A stretch of DNA of 64,000 bases from Tubiluchus corallicola (GCA_030141605.1 JAQGDQ010000004.1:1-64000); one strand, 5' to 3'; counted from the stretch's first letter, positions 1 through 12,471 are shown. Numbers and translations: made by a program. The notes: a model not told the origin generated them from the letters alone.

Positions 1-540
1 ATGTGGTGGAGTATTATGGTGTGGGTGGTGTGGTGTGGTGTGTGGGTGGTGCGGTGTGGTGTGGTGCAGTGGTATGGTGTGGTGCAGTGTGGTGTGATGT
101 GGTGGAGTCGTATGGTGTGGTTGGTGTGGTGTGGTATGTGGGTCGTGCGGTGTGCTGCAGTGGTATGTTGTGGTGCGGTGTGGTGTGATGTGGTGGAGTG
201 GTATGGTGTGGGTGGTGTGGTGTGTAGTGGGTGGGTGGTGTGGTGCAGTGTGGTGTTATGGTGTGGTGCTGTGTGGTGTGGTGCAGTGTGGTGTTATGGT
301 GTGGTGCTGTGCGGTGTGATGTGGTGGAGTATTATGGTGTGGGTGGTGTGGTGTGGTGTGTGGGTTGTGCGGTGTGATGTGGTGGAGTGGTATGGTGTGG
401 GTGGTGTGGTGTGTAGGTGGGTGGGTGGTGTGGTGCAGTGTGGTGTTATGGTGTGGTGCTGTGCAGTGTGATGTGGTGGAGTGGTATGGTGTGGTGCAGT
501 GTGGTGTGATGAGGTGGAGTGGTGTGGTGTGGGTTTTGTG
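1..540. repeat. GT-rich minisatellite
   Basis: The first 540 bases are built from variants of TGGTGTGGTG with recurring TGGTGCAGTG and GATGTGGTGGAGTGGTATGG blocks. Longer units recur with small changes, so this is a higher-order tandem repeat. It is open in several frames only because its composition lacks stop codons. The array probably continues beyond the left edge of the window. Confidence 0.93.
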
Positions 541-619
541 TTGATTTGTGCACAAAATTCTTTTTGTGGGGTTTGGCTAGTTAAGGTTATTATAAGATTA
601 TAGACAAAGTACAATGGAT

Positions 620-1200
620 GACGTCACAACAATGGCATTGCCTCAGCAGTTTACTAAGCGAAAATTGCCAAAAATAGAACATCTAATTAACTCGTCGGTA
701 CTCCTCTCGGTGGACCTGCCCTAAAATATAGCCCACATCATCGTGTAGCCCCGTTCTTCCTCTTTCTAAAGAGCTATATATCTCCTTCCGAGAATCCCAC
801 CAGGCGCCCCTAGAACGTTTTTTCTGCAGGCTGTTTGGTCAAAATTTCGAAAAAATCGCGAGTTGGGTCCGGGAAAATGCCCGTTACGGGACGCCGTGGC
901 CCTCTCGCGAATTCTAAATAGGCCTATGACACCCATCGCTGAACGGGCTATCTATCCATAGCCAGCACCACCCTCGGCCCGTTCCCGTTCTCTACATCTC
1001 AGCCGTATAACTTTTGCAAAAAACGGCCGAAAAATGGCCATTTTTGGAGGTTTTTCGCCCCCCGTTCCTCGCGGTGGGCCCGATTCGAAAAATAAACCAT
1101 CAATGAGACGACACTAGATCGAGACCTTTCGTTTCATATATAGATCGCCGCAAATGGTGCCCTCGTCCGGGCTGTAGCCTCGAATCTTATATATTAAGCC
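620..1200. repeat. GC-richer block, probable interspersed repeat
   Basis: This stretch is clearly richer in G+C and CpG than the AT-rich DNA to its right. It carries runs such as CCGTTCCTCGCGGTGGGCCC and GACCTTTCGTTTCATATATAG, has no long open frame and shows no splice-flanked exon. Base composition unlike its neighbours suggests a repeat or inserted segment. I do not recognise the family. Confidence 0.4.
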
Positions 1201-2125
1201 CATACCAAGAATATTAATATAAGAGTATAGATAATAGATGTACACCTATAAACTTTATATAATTTTATTATTTTTGTATTATACTTTATATACATATGTA
1301 ACATGGTTGATAGAATGGTAACTAATTTGTCTAAATCTAACAGGTTCTTGTTACTGCTGTTAGCTCAGGAATTTTCTGGTGCTAGATAACAACTTGATTC
1401 TGAAAGTTCTTAATACAAAATTATTACAGTGGATTTATTTACATGGATTAATTTCCTATATAAGTAACCTTTTGTTTGTCAGTAACTCAGTGGTGAGGAT
1501 AGGATGAGCAACTTTTTCATTGTCCTGATAACGAGCTGTGATTCAGAATTCCAAAATATGGATTAATGAAATACAGCAAAGCGCACTGATTAAATGGATG
1601 TGAGCCTAATCTTCGATTTTAAATATCGTTTATTGTTGCAGTTACTAAAATTATTGATAATGTGGGATCATTGCTGTTATTTAGACCGCTTCATGAAGAA
1701 TGCTGTGTCCTTGTGACTAAGATAATAGCCTTTCCGAAATGTATGGAATTGCTATTGAAGGATATGCCGGCATTATTTTTACTTCTAATTTTAATTTCAA
1801 TACTGTCGCACAACCACACACAGAATGAACAGCAATTATTAAATTTTTGAAATCAATGAAGAGAATGAAGTGTGGAAAAGTTGAGACTAGGCCTTGACTT
1901 GGACCCGGGATCTTGGGAAGACAAGTTACTAGAGTACACACTTTTAGCATCTTGTGAGTATGTCAGGCCTCAATTTAGTCCTAGTTAAAATCAGTAAGTC
2001 TAGCCTTTGTTTCATATTGGGGCCTTAAAATGTCAAGAAATGATTTGCAGAAGTGATTAACCACGGTACTCTCATGACTGATTTAATAAACTGAAATTTT
2101 TAGTTATTAATAATTGCTACTATGT
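1201..2125. other. AT-rich spacer
   Basis: AT-rich sequence with only short chance frames. It lies just downstream of the minus-strand acetyltransferase gene. The only candidate signal is an ATTAAA hexamer on the minus strand at 2082-2087, about 40 bases past the stop codon, which could serve polyadenylation. Confidence 0.5.
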
Positions 2126-4620
2126 TTATAGCAGCGATGGTAACTTGATATTTAGCACCTCAGCATATTTATCAACAAATTCTTTAATGGGTCTTACGAT
2201 GCCAATTTTTTGAGGATCACTGCAGTTGTGAAATGTGTCTTCCTCTATTCCAAATTCATGCAGAATGCAAGCCAGATCCTGTTTTTTAATAGGAGCTTCT
2301 GCTCCAACAGTGAATAGTATGTTGTATTTTTTATGAGTTGTGGCAACAGAATAGATATGAGCCAGAAAGTGTGCTATGGCCGAATCTTTGTCGTTTGCAT
2401 AAATAGTTATATCGTGACGAAGATTATTTCCAGAAAGAACGTACATCACGCAACCAAAGCTGACACTATGGCATTCACCCTTACTAGACTTGTCAGCAAA
2501 CACCATCATGTTTTCGTTACTTTCCATCACATCATTTACACTTTCTGGTTTACACTTATATGGTACGGAATTAATCAAAACTCTATTTCCGTAAAACAGT
2601 TTCTGGTAGACATCAGATGATAATAGCAAGGAACGAATCTCCGGTGTACTCAGTTGAAATAATCTGCTGAAGTCTGGATAAGGCAATTTGCTCTGTTCGA
2701 AGCATTTTATGATATCAAGTGCTTTGCTGGATGTTGAGAAGAATCGCAACTGAAAAAAGAGGGAGTTAATTAGTCTTTTTCCATTTGAAAAGTCGTGACG
2801 CTGATAAAAAGATATTGGCACAGCCTTAGTAATGAATTTACGCAACAGGTCCATGTTTAGGAAAATAATTTATTACTTTTTTAGATTGTAGATTGTAACA
2901 ACGTAGCAAAACTTTATATTGAGACGACTAAGTAGGCTTTTGAGCACCTAAGTGTTTACTTCATTGAGTTGAGACACCTGTCAAAGGCATGGTACTGAGG
3001 TACTCATGTTGTTAAAGCATGATAGCTGTTAATGAATATAATCTAAATATCTAAAATTGATGTTACAAAATGGCTGGAAAATATACGAAGCGTGACATTT
3101 TATGAAAGTTGGGCTATACTTACTGTTTGGCAAAATAACTGATGCGCATGTTTTTTCAGCAAAAAATCCCCTCTTTCTACCACTGTTGTCATTGCTTCCG
3201 TCGATATTTGTAGATTTCTTTTTATTTTAAATATTTGTTCAAGAAAGAAAATGAACATCCGATCAGAAATTGCTTTTCCTTGATGGTCGACATCTACGCG
3301 GCCTGCCTGGCGAACGACAGTTTCCCCTCCATCAGTAAGGGAACAAAACATGAAGCCTACCTAAGTGAAAAAAAATATTTAGGAGCTCCGAGAAACTTTC
3401 CATTGCTTTTAAATGATTGTACAACGTAGGTCCTAGTTTGTACTATATATGCTTTTTATCAGAAGTAGTGACATGATCCCGTTTTTCCACTCCTGTGATC
3501 TTATCGGAATTGTCTCATCTCTACTTTGGTGCCAAAATAAAGTAAAGTTTACTCACTGGGTCAACTTAAGTTATGACCAGATTTTCTATATTTTTTCTGC
3601 ATCCAATCATCGCTACCGGTATTTTAATAACGCTTTTACACTCTGAGAGCCGAGGTTCCTCATTTAATGAGAGGGCGAAGAACAGGCTTATATGGTTACG
3701 ACGGGATCGGAGTCTAGCTAAATATCAAAGATAATCTGCAAGAATAAAATACTGAATTGGCAGTTGTGTCTTAGCAATGTTTAAATGTACATCTATCGAT
3801 TGCTGAGGATAGTATGGCAGATGAAATTTATTGGTCTGCCATTTACTGGCGGCATTTTAGCACCTGTGATCGCTAAATACACACCTTGAACACTCAAGTA
3901 TAGAGAGAGTTTAGGACATTAACTTAAAATGTAAACGAGCTGCTACTTACAACTTTTCCTTTAAATTCACAAACAATGGAAAAAGTATTCCAGCTGCGAA
4001 TATAACTGTCATATTTTGCTGGAAGATAGTCGTGCCTGCCACCATATACTAGGACATTCAGACGCAGGATAGCGGCTTTATCAGCTAGTGTGGCGTATCT
4101 AAAATTTTAAAACAACTACATATTAAATTGTTTTCAAAACACAAAATAATTAATGATGCAAAAATCGGACGTTCTACTTCGCCTCTGCACAAATCACTCA
4201 AATGCGCGTTATTTCAAAATTAGTGAAAATTTGAAACAGCATAATTAAGTTTACCGATATTGGTAGACTAAGGCTGCTTTTGGAACATGTCTAAATGTCT
4301 AGCAGTCTCTGGTAATGTCAATAAAGCAATGTTGCTAAATGACGAGCAACCAGCTGACCTCAAAATCAATAAAAAAATTGTTTGGAAGTTTTCTTGCTTT
4401 TTGTATGCTTGTTTCTTGTAGCAGCTATATGACGAGGCAGTGGGTTAATCAAGTTTTTGTTCCACGTGGACTATTATTGGACTGCTTAGTGATATATGCC
4501 TGTTCGAAATTGTGTCCGAGGTATAGGTTCTTGTGTTAAATTACAGAATGACTTAAAATAAATAAAACTGATCATTTCTTACCTGACAGTGTAGCAAGGA
4601 TTAATTCTTTTTCCATCCAT
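2126..4620 (-). CDS. GNAT acetyltransferase, NAT16 / histidine N-acetyltransferase type (copy A)
   Basis: Four coding exons on the minus strand: 4583-4620, 3951-4098, 3124-3360 and 2126-2749. They join in frame to 1047 nt (348 aa), close to the usual length of this family. Every junction has gt...ag, with GTAAG-type donors. The start is MDGKRINPCYTV; the Arg codon is split between exons 1 and 2. Visible family features are GGRHDYLPAKYDSY in exon 2, DGGETVVRQAGRVDVDHQ in exon 3, and the acetyl-CoA loop HQGKAIS, which keeps the G-x-A/G pattern. The long last exon matches the C-terminal half typical of NAT16 proteins (LINSVPYK, SFGC, AHFLAHIYS). Family members acetylate amino groups of small molecules such as histidine using acetyl-CoA; the substrate here is unknown. 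Paralogue of the gene at 12491-15184. The family call is firm; orthology to NAT16 itself is an inference. Confidence 0.85.
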
Positions 4621-5634
4621 CGTGTATCATGCAGGATGTCCGCCACCTTTTAGCTGAGACTATCATAAAATACATGCGAATCTCTAAGTGGTGGGTATAA
4701 TACAATGTTATTTTGTGAAGACTATACTGGACACTACGGCCACGAATGCCAATTTACTGTATTTCGGGAACTATAGCCGACTAGAAAATCTTTGACGCGA
4801 GTTATGCTGAATAACGGCGGCCAAAGTTTGTAGGCCTACTTTTTAACACTAAGCAAAGTTTGTCTAGCGTGAGTTACAAAATTATAGTTGTACCTGGTTT
4901 GCTTTGGTACATCATAAAATGCCTATGCATATTTGTATAGGCCCTATATATGTATTTGTAATTAAATTAAACTTTGCATGCAACTAGAGGCCCATATTAT
5001 GTATTTTCACATTTTCATTTTTGTGTAGGACCTGTAAACAATCCTAGTATTTTTTTGTTTTTTGTTTATCTACACCTTTGTCTGAGTGTCTGCTTCAGGG
5101 GTCTACCTCGTAGTTACTATAGTTTTATTAGCGTTATTCGTTGAAATACAAGTTGGCCCCCATCCCGGTCTTAACGCAATCTCAGCTTTTTAAAAGCCCA
5201 GACATCTACCTTGGGATAAATACCTAAATAGCTATGAAAAAATTGAATTTGACTCATAGTCTTAGGAGGAGTTGAATGGCAATCGAAAAATAGGTGGCTG
5301 TCCAGTGTCCTTCACCCTTTCATTGAGCAAAGGACCTCCTTAACAAAAATTAGTTATAAAAGTCCTTGATTGAGCTTCACTTTCAAGGCACTGCGGGTTA
5401 CGTGACTCTAGCCCCCTGCATTTGCAAACTAACACCAATTAAGTGAAAAACATGATGCCTAATAATGAAAAAGCAAAAGTCAGGGACCGTCCTAAATCCG
5501 CGACGCTAGAGCTCTCGGGTAAAAACCAATCTAAAAAAATATGAAGACAGTTTTACAAAGAACGATATTGCAGTTTATTGGTAGGTAAACAGAGAGCAAG
5601 AGGTATGGTCAGGCAGGCTAGCAAATGATTAATT
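4621..5634. other. 5' flank of acetyltransferase A and spacer
   Basis: AT-rich DNA upstream of the minus-strand start codon at 4620. No recognisable promoter element or exon. A stop-broken stretch near 5130-5500 on the plus strand has a faint coding look but cannot be assigned. Confidence 0.4.
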
Positions 5635-5635
5635 G

Positions 5636-5890
5636 GTGTGGGGTTTAGATTTAGATTTAGATTTAATATTTTATTTCAAACTTTACAAAGTTCATATACA
5701 CATCATAAATTAATGCAAATAATGCAACAAATTATGGCACACAAAAATAACACAAATAACAATTGACGACATAACAAACTACGCCAATGACGTCTAATTA
5801 TAGCAGAAAGTTCACATCACTATTTAAAATGCTCTTGCACATAAAATTTTCACTTTTATTCAGCCTGACGTACAGACCCGATATATGTTC
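5636..5890 (-). mobile_element. LINE 3' end (severely 5'-truncated)
   Basis: The block from the TTTAGATTTAGA-type tail at about 5645 to about 5885 matches 46595-46830 almost base for base in long stretches, for example TTCATATACACATCA and GCCAATGACGTCTAATTA. At 46.6 kb the same sequence follows LINE reverse-transcriptase coding sequence on the minus strand, so this copy is only the 3' untranslated end with a short tandem tail. No coding sequence is retained. Confidence 0.75.
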
Positions 5891-7030
5891 GAATGTGAAA
5901 ATGGCGTTTTCGAGCCCTGTTCTAGCTTGAAAAACAAAAATGCGTAGGACTATAACGGACCAAAAATTCGCGTTTTTAACTTTTGTGGTTTGAATGCGAA
6001 ATTCTGAAAAAAAGGGCTCAAAGCCTGAACATTATAAGAATCAGACTTCATCTCTGTTTTGGAATGTACACGCAAAAGCGAAATTGTATACGTTTTGTAA
6101 CTTCTTTCAGAGATAGTTGCGAGAGAAGTCTCTACCTCAGAATGCGCCACAACTGTGGTAATTGTACATGAATTCATTGTTTCTTTTCTTACACTGATCA
6201 TTATTTTATTGAACATCACTTTTACGTTTTACAAATCATTTTGGTTTGTACATAATTATTGACAATATCATGAAACACCTTTTACTCATATATGTACACC
6301 TGTCATAATTTTTATGTATGTTACAACAAAATACCATGGAGTCTGCATTCATTAATTTGAAAGTGCATTAATTACCGAAAATGGTGCATTTTAGTCACGA
6401 AGTTTATGAAGTTTATGATTGCACCCATTGATACGCACACATGTTGTAGCAAGTATACATGGTGAAAAAGTAATAATAAAATTCTTTGCAGAATGCTACC
6501 TTACCTAATACAAAAATACAAATCTGAATGTGCGCAGAACAAGAAACAACTTTCAAATTTTCAAATTTTTGTTTTAGTCTGGTCTGTTAAGGCCAAATTT
6601 TGATGAAAAAAGAATTGAAATGGAGATACAGCTGCCAAACTTTGAAGAATGATTCTTTGGGCCATTCTAACAGCATTTTGGACATTTTTATAAAAATTAG
6701 ACATCTTGGCTCGTTGTCCCAGGACACTAAGAGGTCAAGAAAGGGTCTTGCACTTTGGAGGCTTATAACTCCCGCTATAACTTTCACAGACAGACACTTG
6801 GCTACTATTAGGGACAAACAGGAAATTATATGTGGGCTTTCATTTGGTGATACGATTAGTGGCCTTGGATTATATAAAGTGGCCAGACTACGTCATCTGC
6901 ACCCCTGTGCACACACCAAATTGAATAATCTTAATTTTTTGTCATGTGTCATTCATAATCATCCAAAGTGTGCTAATTGTCCATAACAGGTAAGTTACAT
7001 TCAGTCTGAGTGTGTGTCCTGTGAAGGGCG
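5891..7030. other. Spacer with one unassigned open frame
   Basis: Mostly AT-rich and featureless. A 128-codon plus-strand frame at 6600-6986 is the longest open stretch. It has no domain I recognise, no flanking splice sites that convince, and some sequence flavour of the repeat block at 620-1200 (for example GGGCTTTCATTTGGTGATAC). I regard it as probably non-coding repeat sequence. Confidence 0.35.
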
Positions 7031-7034
7031 ATAC

Positions 7035-8398
7035 AGGACTATGACGTCATTAGCACTCTGTCCCAAACATTAATGTTATTATACTTGCGAAATTAATGGC
7101 CGTGTAACTGTGAATGATCATGAAATCAGATGATAAAAAATGAAAAATTGATGCGTGTTTTTTGTCCAATAGCTAGCTTGCAGCTATTGACGTCATTAAT
7201 GACCTAGACCTTGAAATGCGAAGACGCAATCACGAAGAGCTGACACGACGATTGTTGTACACGTGTGAAATCGCCGAGACGCACTGCAAAACGGCTCTTC
7301 GTAATGCGTAGTGCCAACAATTGACACCGATGTCATCGCTATATCAGCTGGAAAATTTTTTAACTATGTGTAATATTTGTTCCACGATTAATTTATTGGT
7401 GGCGTTTAGCACAGAAAATTTTTTAGGAACATTCATGTTGTTCGAGTTTTTCATTCATTCACAGGCTGCGACGCTGTATCAGCTTTTTTTTGTAGGCTTC
7501 AGCACGGGAAGCATTGAAAATATATCTACAAATTACAAATGTATTAATTACCATCAGTCCTTAAACGGGCATTACTATTGAACAATTCCAACAGCTTTAA
7601 AGGCACACAGTAATTATGTATGACAAAGGCAGCTCACTTGCTAGCCCAAATGATGCCCGACGAAAATACATGTTTTGCAAGAAGAACAAAAGCTTGGAAA
7701 GTCTGCCATCTACACAGAATACGCTAATCCAGCATACTAGACGTGCCATTTATCAAGCCAGTATTTAGACCACAAGTGATCATCCTGAACAAAAGTTTCC
7801 ATCACCGGCAGATTGGGATTGGAACGTTGACGGGAATATGTGATTACAAATATTAAACTCCAAACTGAACAACTTTGCCTTTGGCATCATCAACATGTAA
7901 CAGGTCAAAGGTCTATAGTTAAATGTAGTTGAAAAGCTGGTTGCCAGAATAGATGTGCTGAAAAGCTTGGTGGGACAGCACTGATCTGTGCAAGTGTCTG
8001 CTTGGATCGGAGAAATTAAGTAGTCGTATGCATGATCCTATACATTGCAACGAAGAAGCCGATTACGTCATTATCATTATTATCATTAATAACGTCATAC
8101 TTTGGTGTCATTTAATATTCCAAAATTACGGTGCTATGACACTTTTCATGTCAGCAATCTATTAGTAATCAAGTTACTGATTTTGCCATATTTTCTTGGA
8201 ACATTTTAGTGTTTTTGTCATAACTAACAGTAAAGCCTTTAATGATGTCGTTAGCTGCAAACTAGCTATGGGGCAAAAACCACATCATCTAAATTTTTCA
8301 TTTTTTGTCATCACTTGACGTATATTATGATCTCTGACAGTTACCCAGCAGCCTTATTGTTTGGGACAGGGTGCTGATGGCGAATTTTGTGACTCCGC
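7035..8398. mobile_element. Region bounded by long inverted repeats, candidate DNA element
   Basis: Sequence at about 7035-7215 reappears as its reverse complement at about 8235-8398. Matching pieces include CTGTCCCAAACA, AAAAAATGAAAAATT, ATAGCTAG.TTGCAGCTA and GACGTCATTAA / GACATCATTAA. The arms are diverged, so the element is old. Between them lies the broken Cys-rich ORF at 7615-8010. Exact ends and a target-site duplication are not clear. Confidence 0.55.
7615..8010 (+). pseudogene. Remnant of a repeat-associated Cys-rich protein
   Basis: A plus-strand frame reads DKGSSLASPNDARRKYMFCK, then SLESLPSTQNTLIQHTRRAI, then PSPADWDWNVDGN, with an in-frame TAG where Trp is expected after YQASI. 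Farther on, in another frame, KCS-stop-KAGCQNRCAEKL followed by ALICASVC gives a spaced Cys cluster. This order (LPPT...H.kRA.YQa.iW, then P.P...GW, then C-x-C-x3-C clusters) is one I associate with a widespread uncharacterised protein type found many times in invertebrate genomes, often with mobile elements. Stops and frame changes show that it is dead here. Confidence 0.55.
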
Positions 8399-8659
8399 AA
8401 CAAATTTTAAACATTTTAATTTTTTCCGAAGCCGGCGACCTTTTTGGGACAACAGCGAACACTCGCGATGTCTGTTGAACATTTAGCGCATGTTAGGCGA
8501 CTGTGTTCGACTTTTTTTCGTACAGTCACCCAAGTCGCGAGCCCCGTGAAAGCCAGGCTTTATGAGATCTGTAATTTTTTCTAATCACCCTATTTGTACG
8601 AAAGTTCAGCAAAGTATCACAAGCAACGTTTATTTGCTGAACGTGATTAGAAAGCTGAC

Positions 8660-9130
8660 GTTTAACGATGGTCGACTACATCCGTGCATTTACGATACGG
8701 AACAAACAGGAATGCTTTCTTTACTAATTAATGTAAACCACAGTTAAAATACAAATTATTACTAAATTTTGCACAGAATGTCTGGGAGACAAGTACTGGT
8801 CTACTTAAACATGCCCAGTACAGCTCAATTATACCAGATTCAGATGTGGCATTACCTGATAGAGAAGCTAGGGTCAGTTTGGTTTCGATACATTGTCCTA
8901 AAATGATAAACCGTATGCCTGCTTTTTATAATTATAACATTTAAAGTTAGCATTTCTATACAGCGTCAGTGCTCATGTTGTATAACGGTTGCAAGAGATA
9001 CTACTATACAGGACTGTGCATAGGCTGCATGGGTTTTGCAAACACAAATGTTTGTTCTTGATAAGGTTGTAGTAAAGTGACATCTATTTGGAAAGCAGAG
9101 GTTGGTTTACAAAATCGCATCAATTTCATT
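8660..9130. other. Block shared with 17710-18215 (upstream of acetyltransferase A)
   Basis: About 470 bp align with 17710-18215 in the same orientation. The best stretch is TACGGAACAAACAGGAATGC; others are ATTATAACA around 8935 and GGTTGCAAG at 8988. It is not open in any frame for long. It sits about 4 kb upstream of the first exon of gene A; the partner sits about 2.5 kb upstream of exon 2 of gene B. It is either shared upstream sequence kept after tandem duplication or two insertions of one repeat. Confidence 0.6.
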
Positions 9131-9651
9131 ACACATTAAGGCTGTAGCAGAAAATACACCATGTGATTTTTACTCTTTGCTAGAAATATTATTAGGCTAT
9201 TTTCCCTGGTAATAAATTAAGTAAAAGGTGGTTAGAGTAATTAATGTACAAAGTTCCTTACAAAGGACTTACTTAGCACTTTATAAATATAAAGAAAAAT
9301 AAACGTTCAGTCAAAAGTTACATTATACAGTATCGACAATATAAAATCGATAATTGTGTGTCAGTAATAATTCATTACCGTACCTTTCTGTTTTAATATG
9401 ATTCAGGCTACAACTTAGACATATAAGCCGAACACTTCAAGCGCTGTTTGAATCAGCTAACTGACGTCAAGCACATTGGTCAATCGCTCCGGCTCCAACC
9501 TCTCTCTAATCTGGCTTAAAACAAAGTCCAAACTGGTCAGATGAGCAGATGATTGCCCATTGAATAGGGCGCGTGCTTGGAATTGGATAGCGTAGGTTAC
9601 ACAGGCGTTGTCTTTTCTTTAACTCTGTCTTGTTTAGGGGCATTCAGGACA

Positions 9652-9902
9652 TGTTTGGTACAAGTAAGGTTGGTACAGGCAAGTATAGTACTGGTAATTT
9701 TGGTCGAGGAAATTTTGGTACAGGTAAATTTGGTACTATCATCTTAAGATAAAAGGAATTTTTGGTACTAGGAAAATGTGGTCGAGGACTGTTTGGTACT
9801 AGGAAATATTGGTACCAAGAAGATTTGGTAGTAAAAAAATGTGGTACGAGGAAAATTTTGTATTAGGAAAGTTTGGTACTGGAAAATTAGGTACAAAATG
9901 GA
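9652..9902 (+). repeat. Minisatellite, unit about 15 bp (left arm)
   Basis: Degenerate tandem copies of TTTGGTACTAGGAAA with variants such as TTTGGTACAGGTAAA and GTGGTCGAGGA. The same unit occurs as its reverse complement at 10734-11000, so the two arrays form a mirror pair around the trinucleotide tract. Confidence 0.85.
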
Positions 9903-10099
9903 CAAGATAGCATTTTTATATCTCAGTAAAGAATAATTGTTTCAACTAGAAAATAAAGAAGTTTATTCAGCAGGGAGGAAAGTCTGATTTATTAAAGAGT
10001 TCGTAAAACATTATACTGTAATAAAAAAACTGCGCAGCAGCTAAAATTTTATCCGTGATTATCAAATTCTTTCAGCAAGAAATGAAAGGTCTCCAACTC

Positions 10100-10680
10100 A
10101 CCATGCAACTCATCTTTGTCATAATCATCACTGTTATCATCGTCATCATTATTATCGTCATCACTAGCGTCAACATTGTCATCATCAATATTATTGCCAT
10201 TATTGCCAAAACAGCAACAACAGTAACAGTGGCGATGGCGATGATAATTATGATGTTCACTGCTAACAACATTAACAGCAGCAACAACAATAACAACAGC
10301 AACAACAACAACAGCAGCAGCAACAACAAAAATGACAACAGCAACAAAAGGACAACAACAATGATGATGATGATGATGACGACGACGACCATGACGATGA
10401 CGATGATGAGTACAACAAAAGCAGCAAGCAAGAACTAACATCGACAATGACAAAAAACAATAACACCAGCAAGAAAACGACAAGACTAACAAAGGTGAGT
10501 TTATGACAGCAGTGATGATGATGATGATAGTGGTGGTGGTGATGATGGTGGTCATTGTGGTAGTAATCACAATAAAAGAGCGAGCAAGAAGCAGACAAAG
10601 AATAACAACAGTGACAAATAACAAACAACAGACAAACAAACAAAGAGGAAGCAAACAAAAAAAAACAAAAAACGCAACAA
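10100..10680. repeat. Compound trinucleotide tract
   Basis: Blocks of imperfect trinucleotide repeats: ATCATC/GTCATC at the left, CAACAG/CAACAA in the middle, GATGAT/GACGAC, and GTGGTG/GATGAT to the right, ending in AAACAA. Long open frames on both strands encode only homopolymer-like Asn, Thr, Ile, Val or Cys runs and are artefacts of composition. Confidence 0.92.
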
Positions 10681-10733
10681 TATAATATGAACCTCTATAA
10701 CTTGTTCGAGGAGGTTATATAAAATATATTTTC

Positions 10734-11000
10734 ATAGTACCAAACTTTCCTTGTACTAAACTTTCCTAGTACCAAACTTGTTCCGTACCAGTTTTACCTT
10801 GTACCATATTTACTTATACCAAATTACTTATACCAAAAATGCCTGACAAAACTTCATTAGTACAATATTTACCAGTACCATAGTTTCTTTGCACCAAATT
10901 TTCAAAGTAACAAAATTATCGTGTACCAAAAATACTAGTACCAAATTTTCCCAGTGCCAAAAGCTCGTCGTCCCAAAATTACGAGTACCAAAGTTACCAC
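10734..11000 (-). repeat. Minisatellite, unit about 15 bp (right, inverted arm)
   Basis: Tandem copies of the complement of the left array, for example TAGTACCAAACTTTCCTTGT, continuing as TACCAAATT-type units to about 11000. Orientation is opposite to 9652-9902. Confidence 0.85.
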
Positions 11001-12470
11001 GCATCGGGACATCAGTTTACGCAGAATAACTCTCTTTAGCAAACAACATGACAACTAATGTCCTATCAGCAGATAAACCGATTGTGCTTTTACATACATA
11101 AAATATGCAAGAAATTAAAACTTCAAGTAGCCAAAAAAATTAAGCAAGTCTATGCAATTTAAGGAAAATGTAGCGACAAAGTTTCAAGAAAAAACGACAA
11201 AATGCATTGACGTATTTTTTCTACATTTAACTGATCGCGTGGTCGTCTGCAAGCTGTATCCAATTTTTGCATTTTAAACTCAACGTACAATTGGAGTTGA
11301 CGAATACGCCACATCTTGGGTTAGCTGTAGACTTATCCTAAAATTCAATACGGTTATGTAAGGACCTTTTTTCTGATGTTATCGTGAAACCTTATCCCAC
11401 AACATTATTTTGTTTAGTAACTGCTGAAAAAAGATGCATGCACAGATATCTAATTTTGAATACAGCATGCCGTACAGTGTTCACAATTATGATGCTTTGT
11501 TAGAGCAGAATTAGAGTTCATTTTATTTTTTCTTAAAAAACAATTACTTTCAATCATATGATAGAACGGAGTGCCTTTAGCTAGTGTGCCAGGTTTAACA
11601 ACAACAAACACATTAATGACATCACCCATTATATTTATATAATACCTACAGATTGATTCAGAATTAAGCTGGCTGTTAAAACATTTGCTTAGAGCAAATA
11701 ATTACACTAGATTACCGTCATTGCGGGATCAGTAATCAAAGACAAGTTTGCGCATTATTGATCGTTGGTGGATAGTTTAATGGCGTTTTTCATTGCACAG
11801 AGTTTCGAATCGCGCATTTGCTTTTGCATGGTTTCACTAGGGTGTTGCTTTTGTTGTTCTTGCTGCCCTTATTGTTGTCGTCACGAAAATCACTAATTAT
11901 GTATTTATATAGAAGCCAATGTTAGAGTTTTTGGATTGTACACCCCCCGTTGAAGCCTTTATTAATTACCTCATAATTTTATCGTATAAGTGTTTTCTAT
12001 TCATCCAACTCGGTGCATCATAAAATATAATACGCATCGCAACTGACTGAAATAACCTAACAATGGTTGACTTTTTAACCTTATTTTTGTAAATCATGCC
12101 ACTAAGCTTAGCCCATGTTTTCCAAGCACTTTGGTTTTAAAAACATGACAATCAAAATTCATGTTTGTCCACAGAACTTTCCAAGCACTTTCGTGTTAGG
12201 ATAATTTATCTCTTTGTTGCCATACCGTAATTTTGTCAAGTTGGGATTTTAATCTTAAAAAATAAAAGCTGCAGTTTTCCTTATGTAGCAGTTAAAAATT
12301 TGCGTTCAGGTATGCAGGCGACTTTGACGGAAAGAGTGAGTCCAGAGGCGGTATTAACTATAAGCTACTGATTACAATATTTTGAGTAAAGTTGTTTAGT
12401 GATCGCATATTACAATTTTCCAATGTTTCCACTACAATAGATAACACAGTTTTGAAAAATGGGCCATAGC
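11001..12470. other. Spacer downstream of acetyltransferase B
   Basis: AT-rich, without recognisable exons. A local direct repeat, TTTCCAAGCACTTT, occurs twice near 12118 and 12178. Nothing else stands out. Confidence 0.4.
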
Positions 12471-12471
12471 C

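Noticed and set aside
1-614. Overlapping Cys/Val/Trp-rich and His/Thr-rich open frames
   Set aside because: They are read from the GT-rich minisatellite, which has few stop codons in any frame.
5130-5500. Faint LINE-like coding look on the plus strand (for example VGPHPGLN)
   Set aside because: Too short and too broken to assign to any family.
6600-6986. 128-codon frame
   Set aside because: No recognisable domain and no exon signals; sequence flavour resembles non-coding repeats.
10049-10658. Open frames of about 120-200 codons on both strands
   Set aside because: They encode only Asn/Thr/Ile or Val/Cys/His runs produced by trinucleotide repeats.
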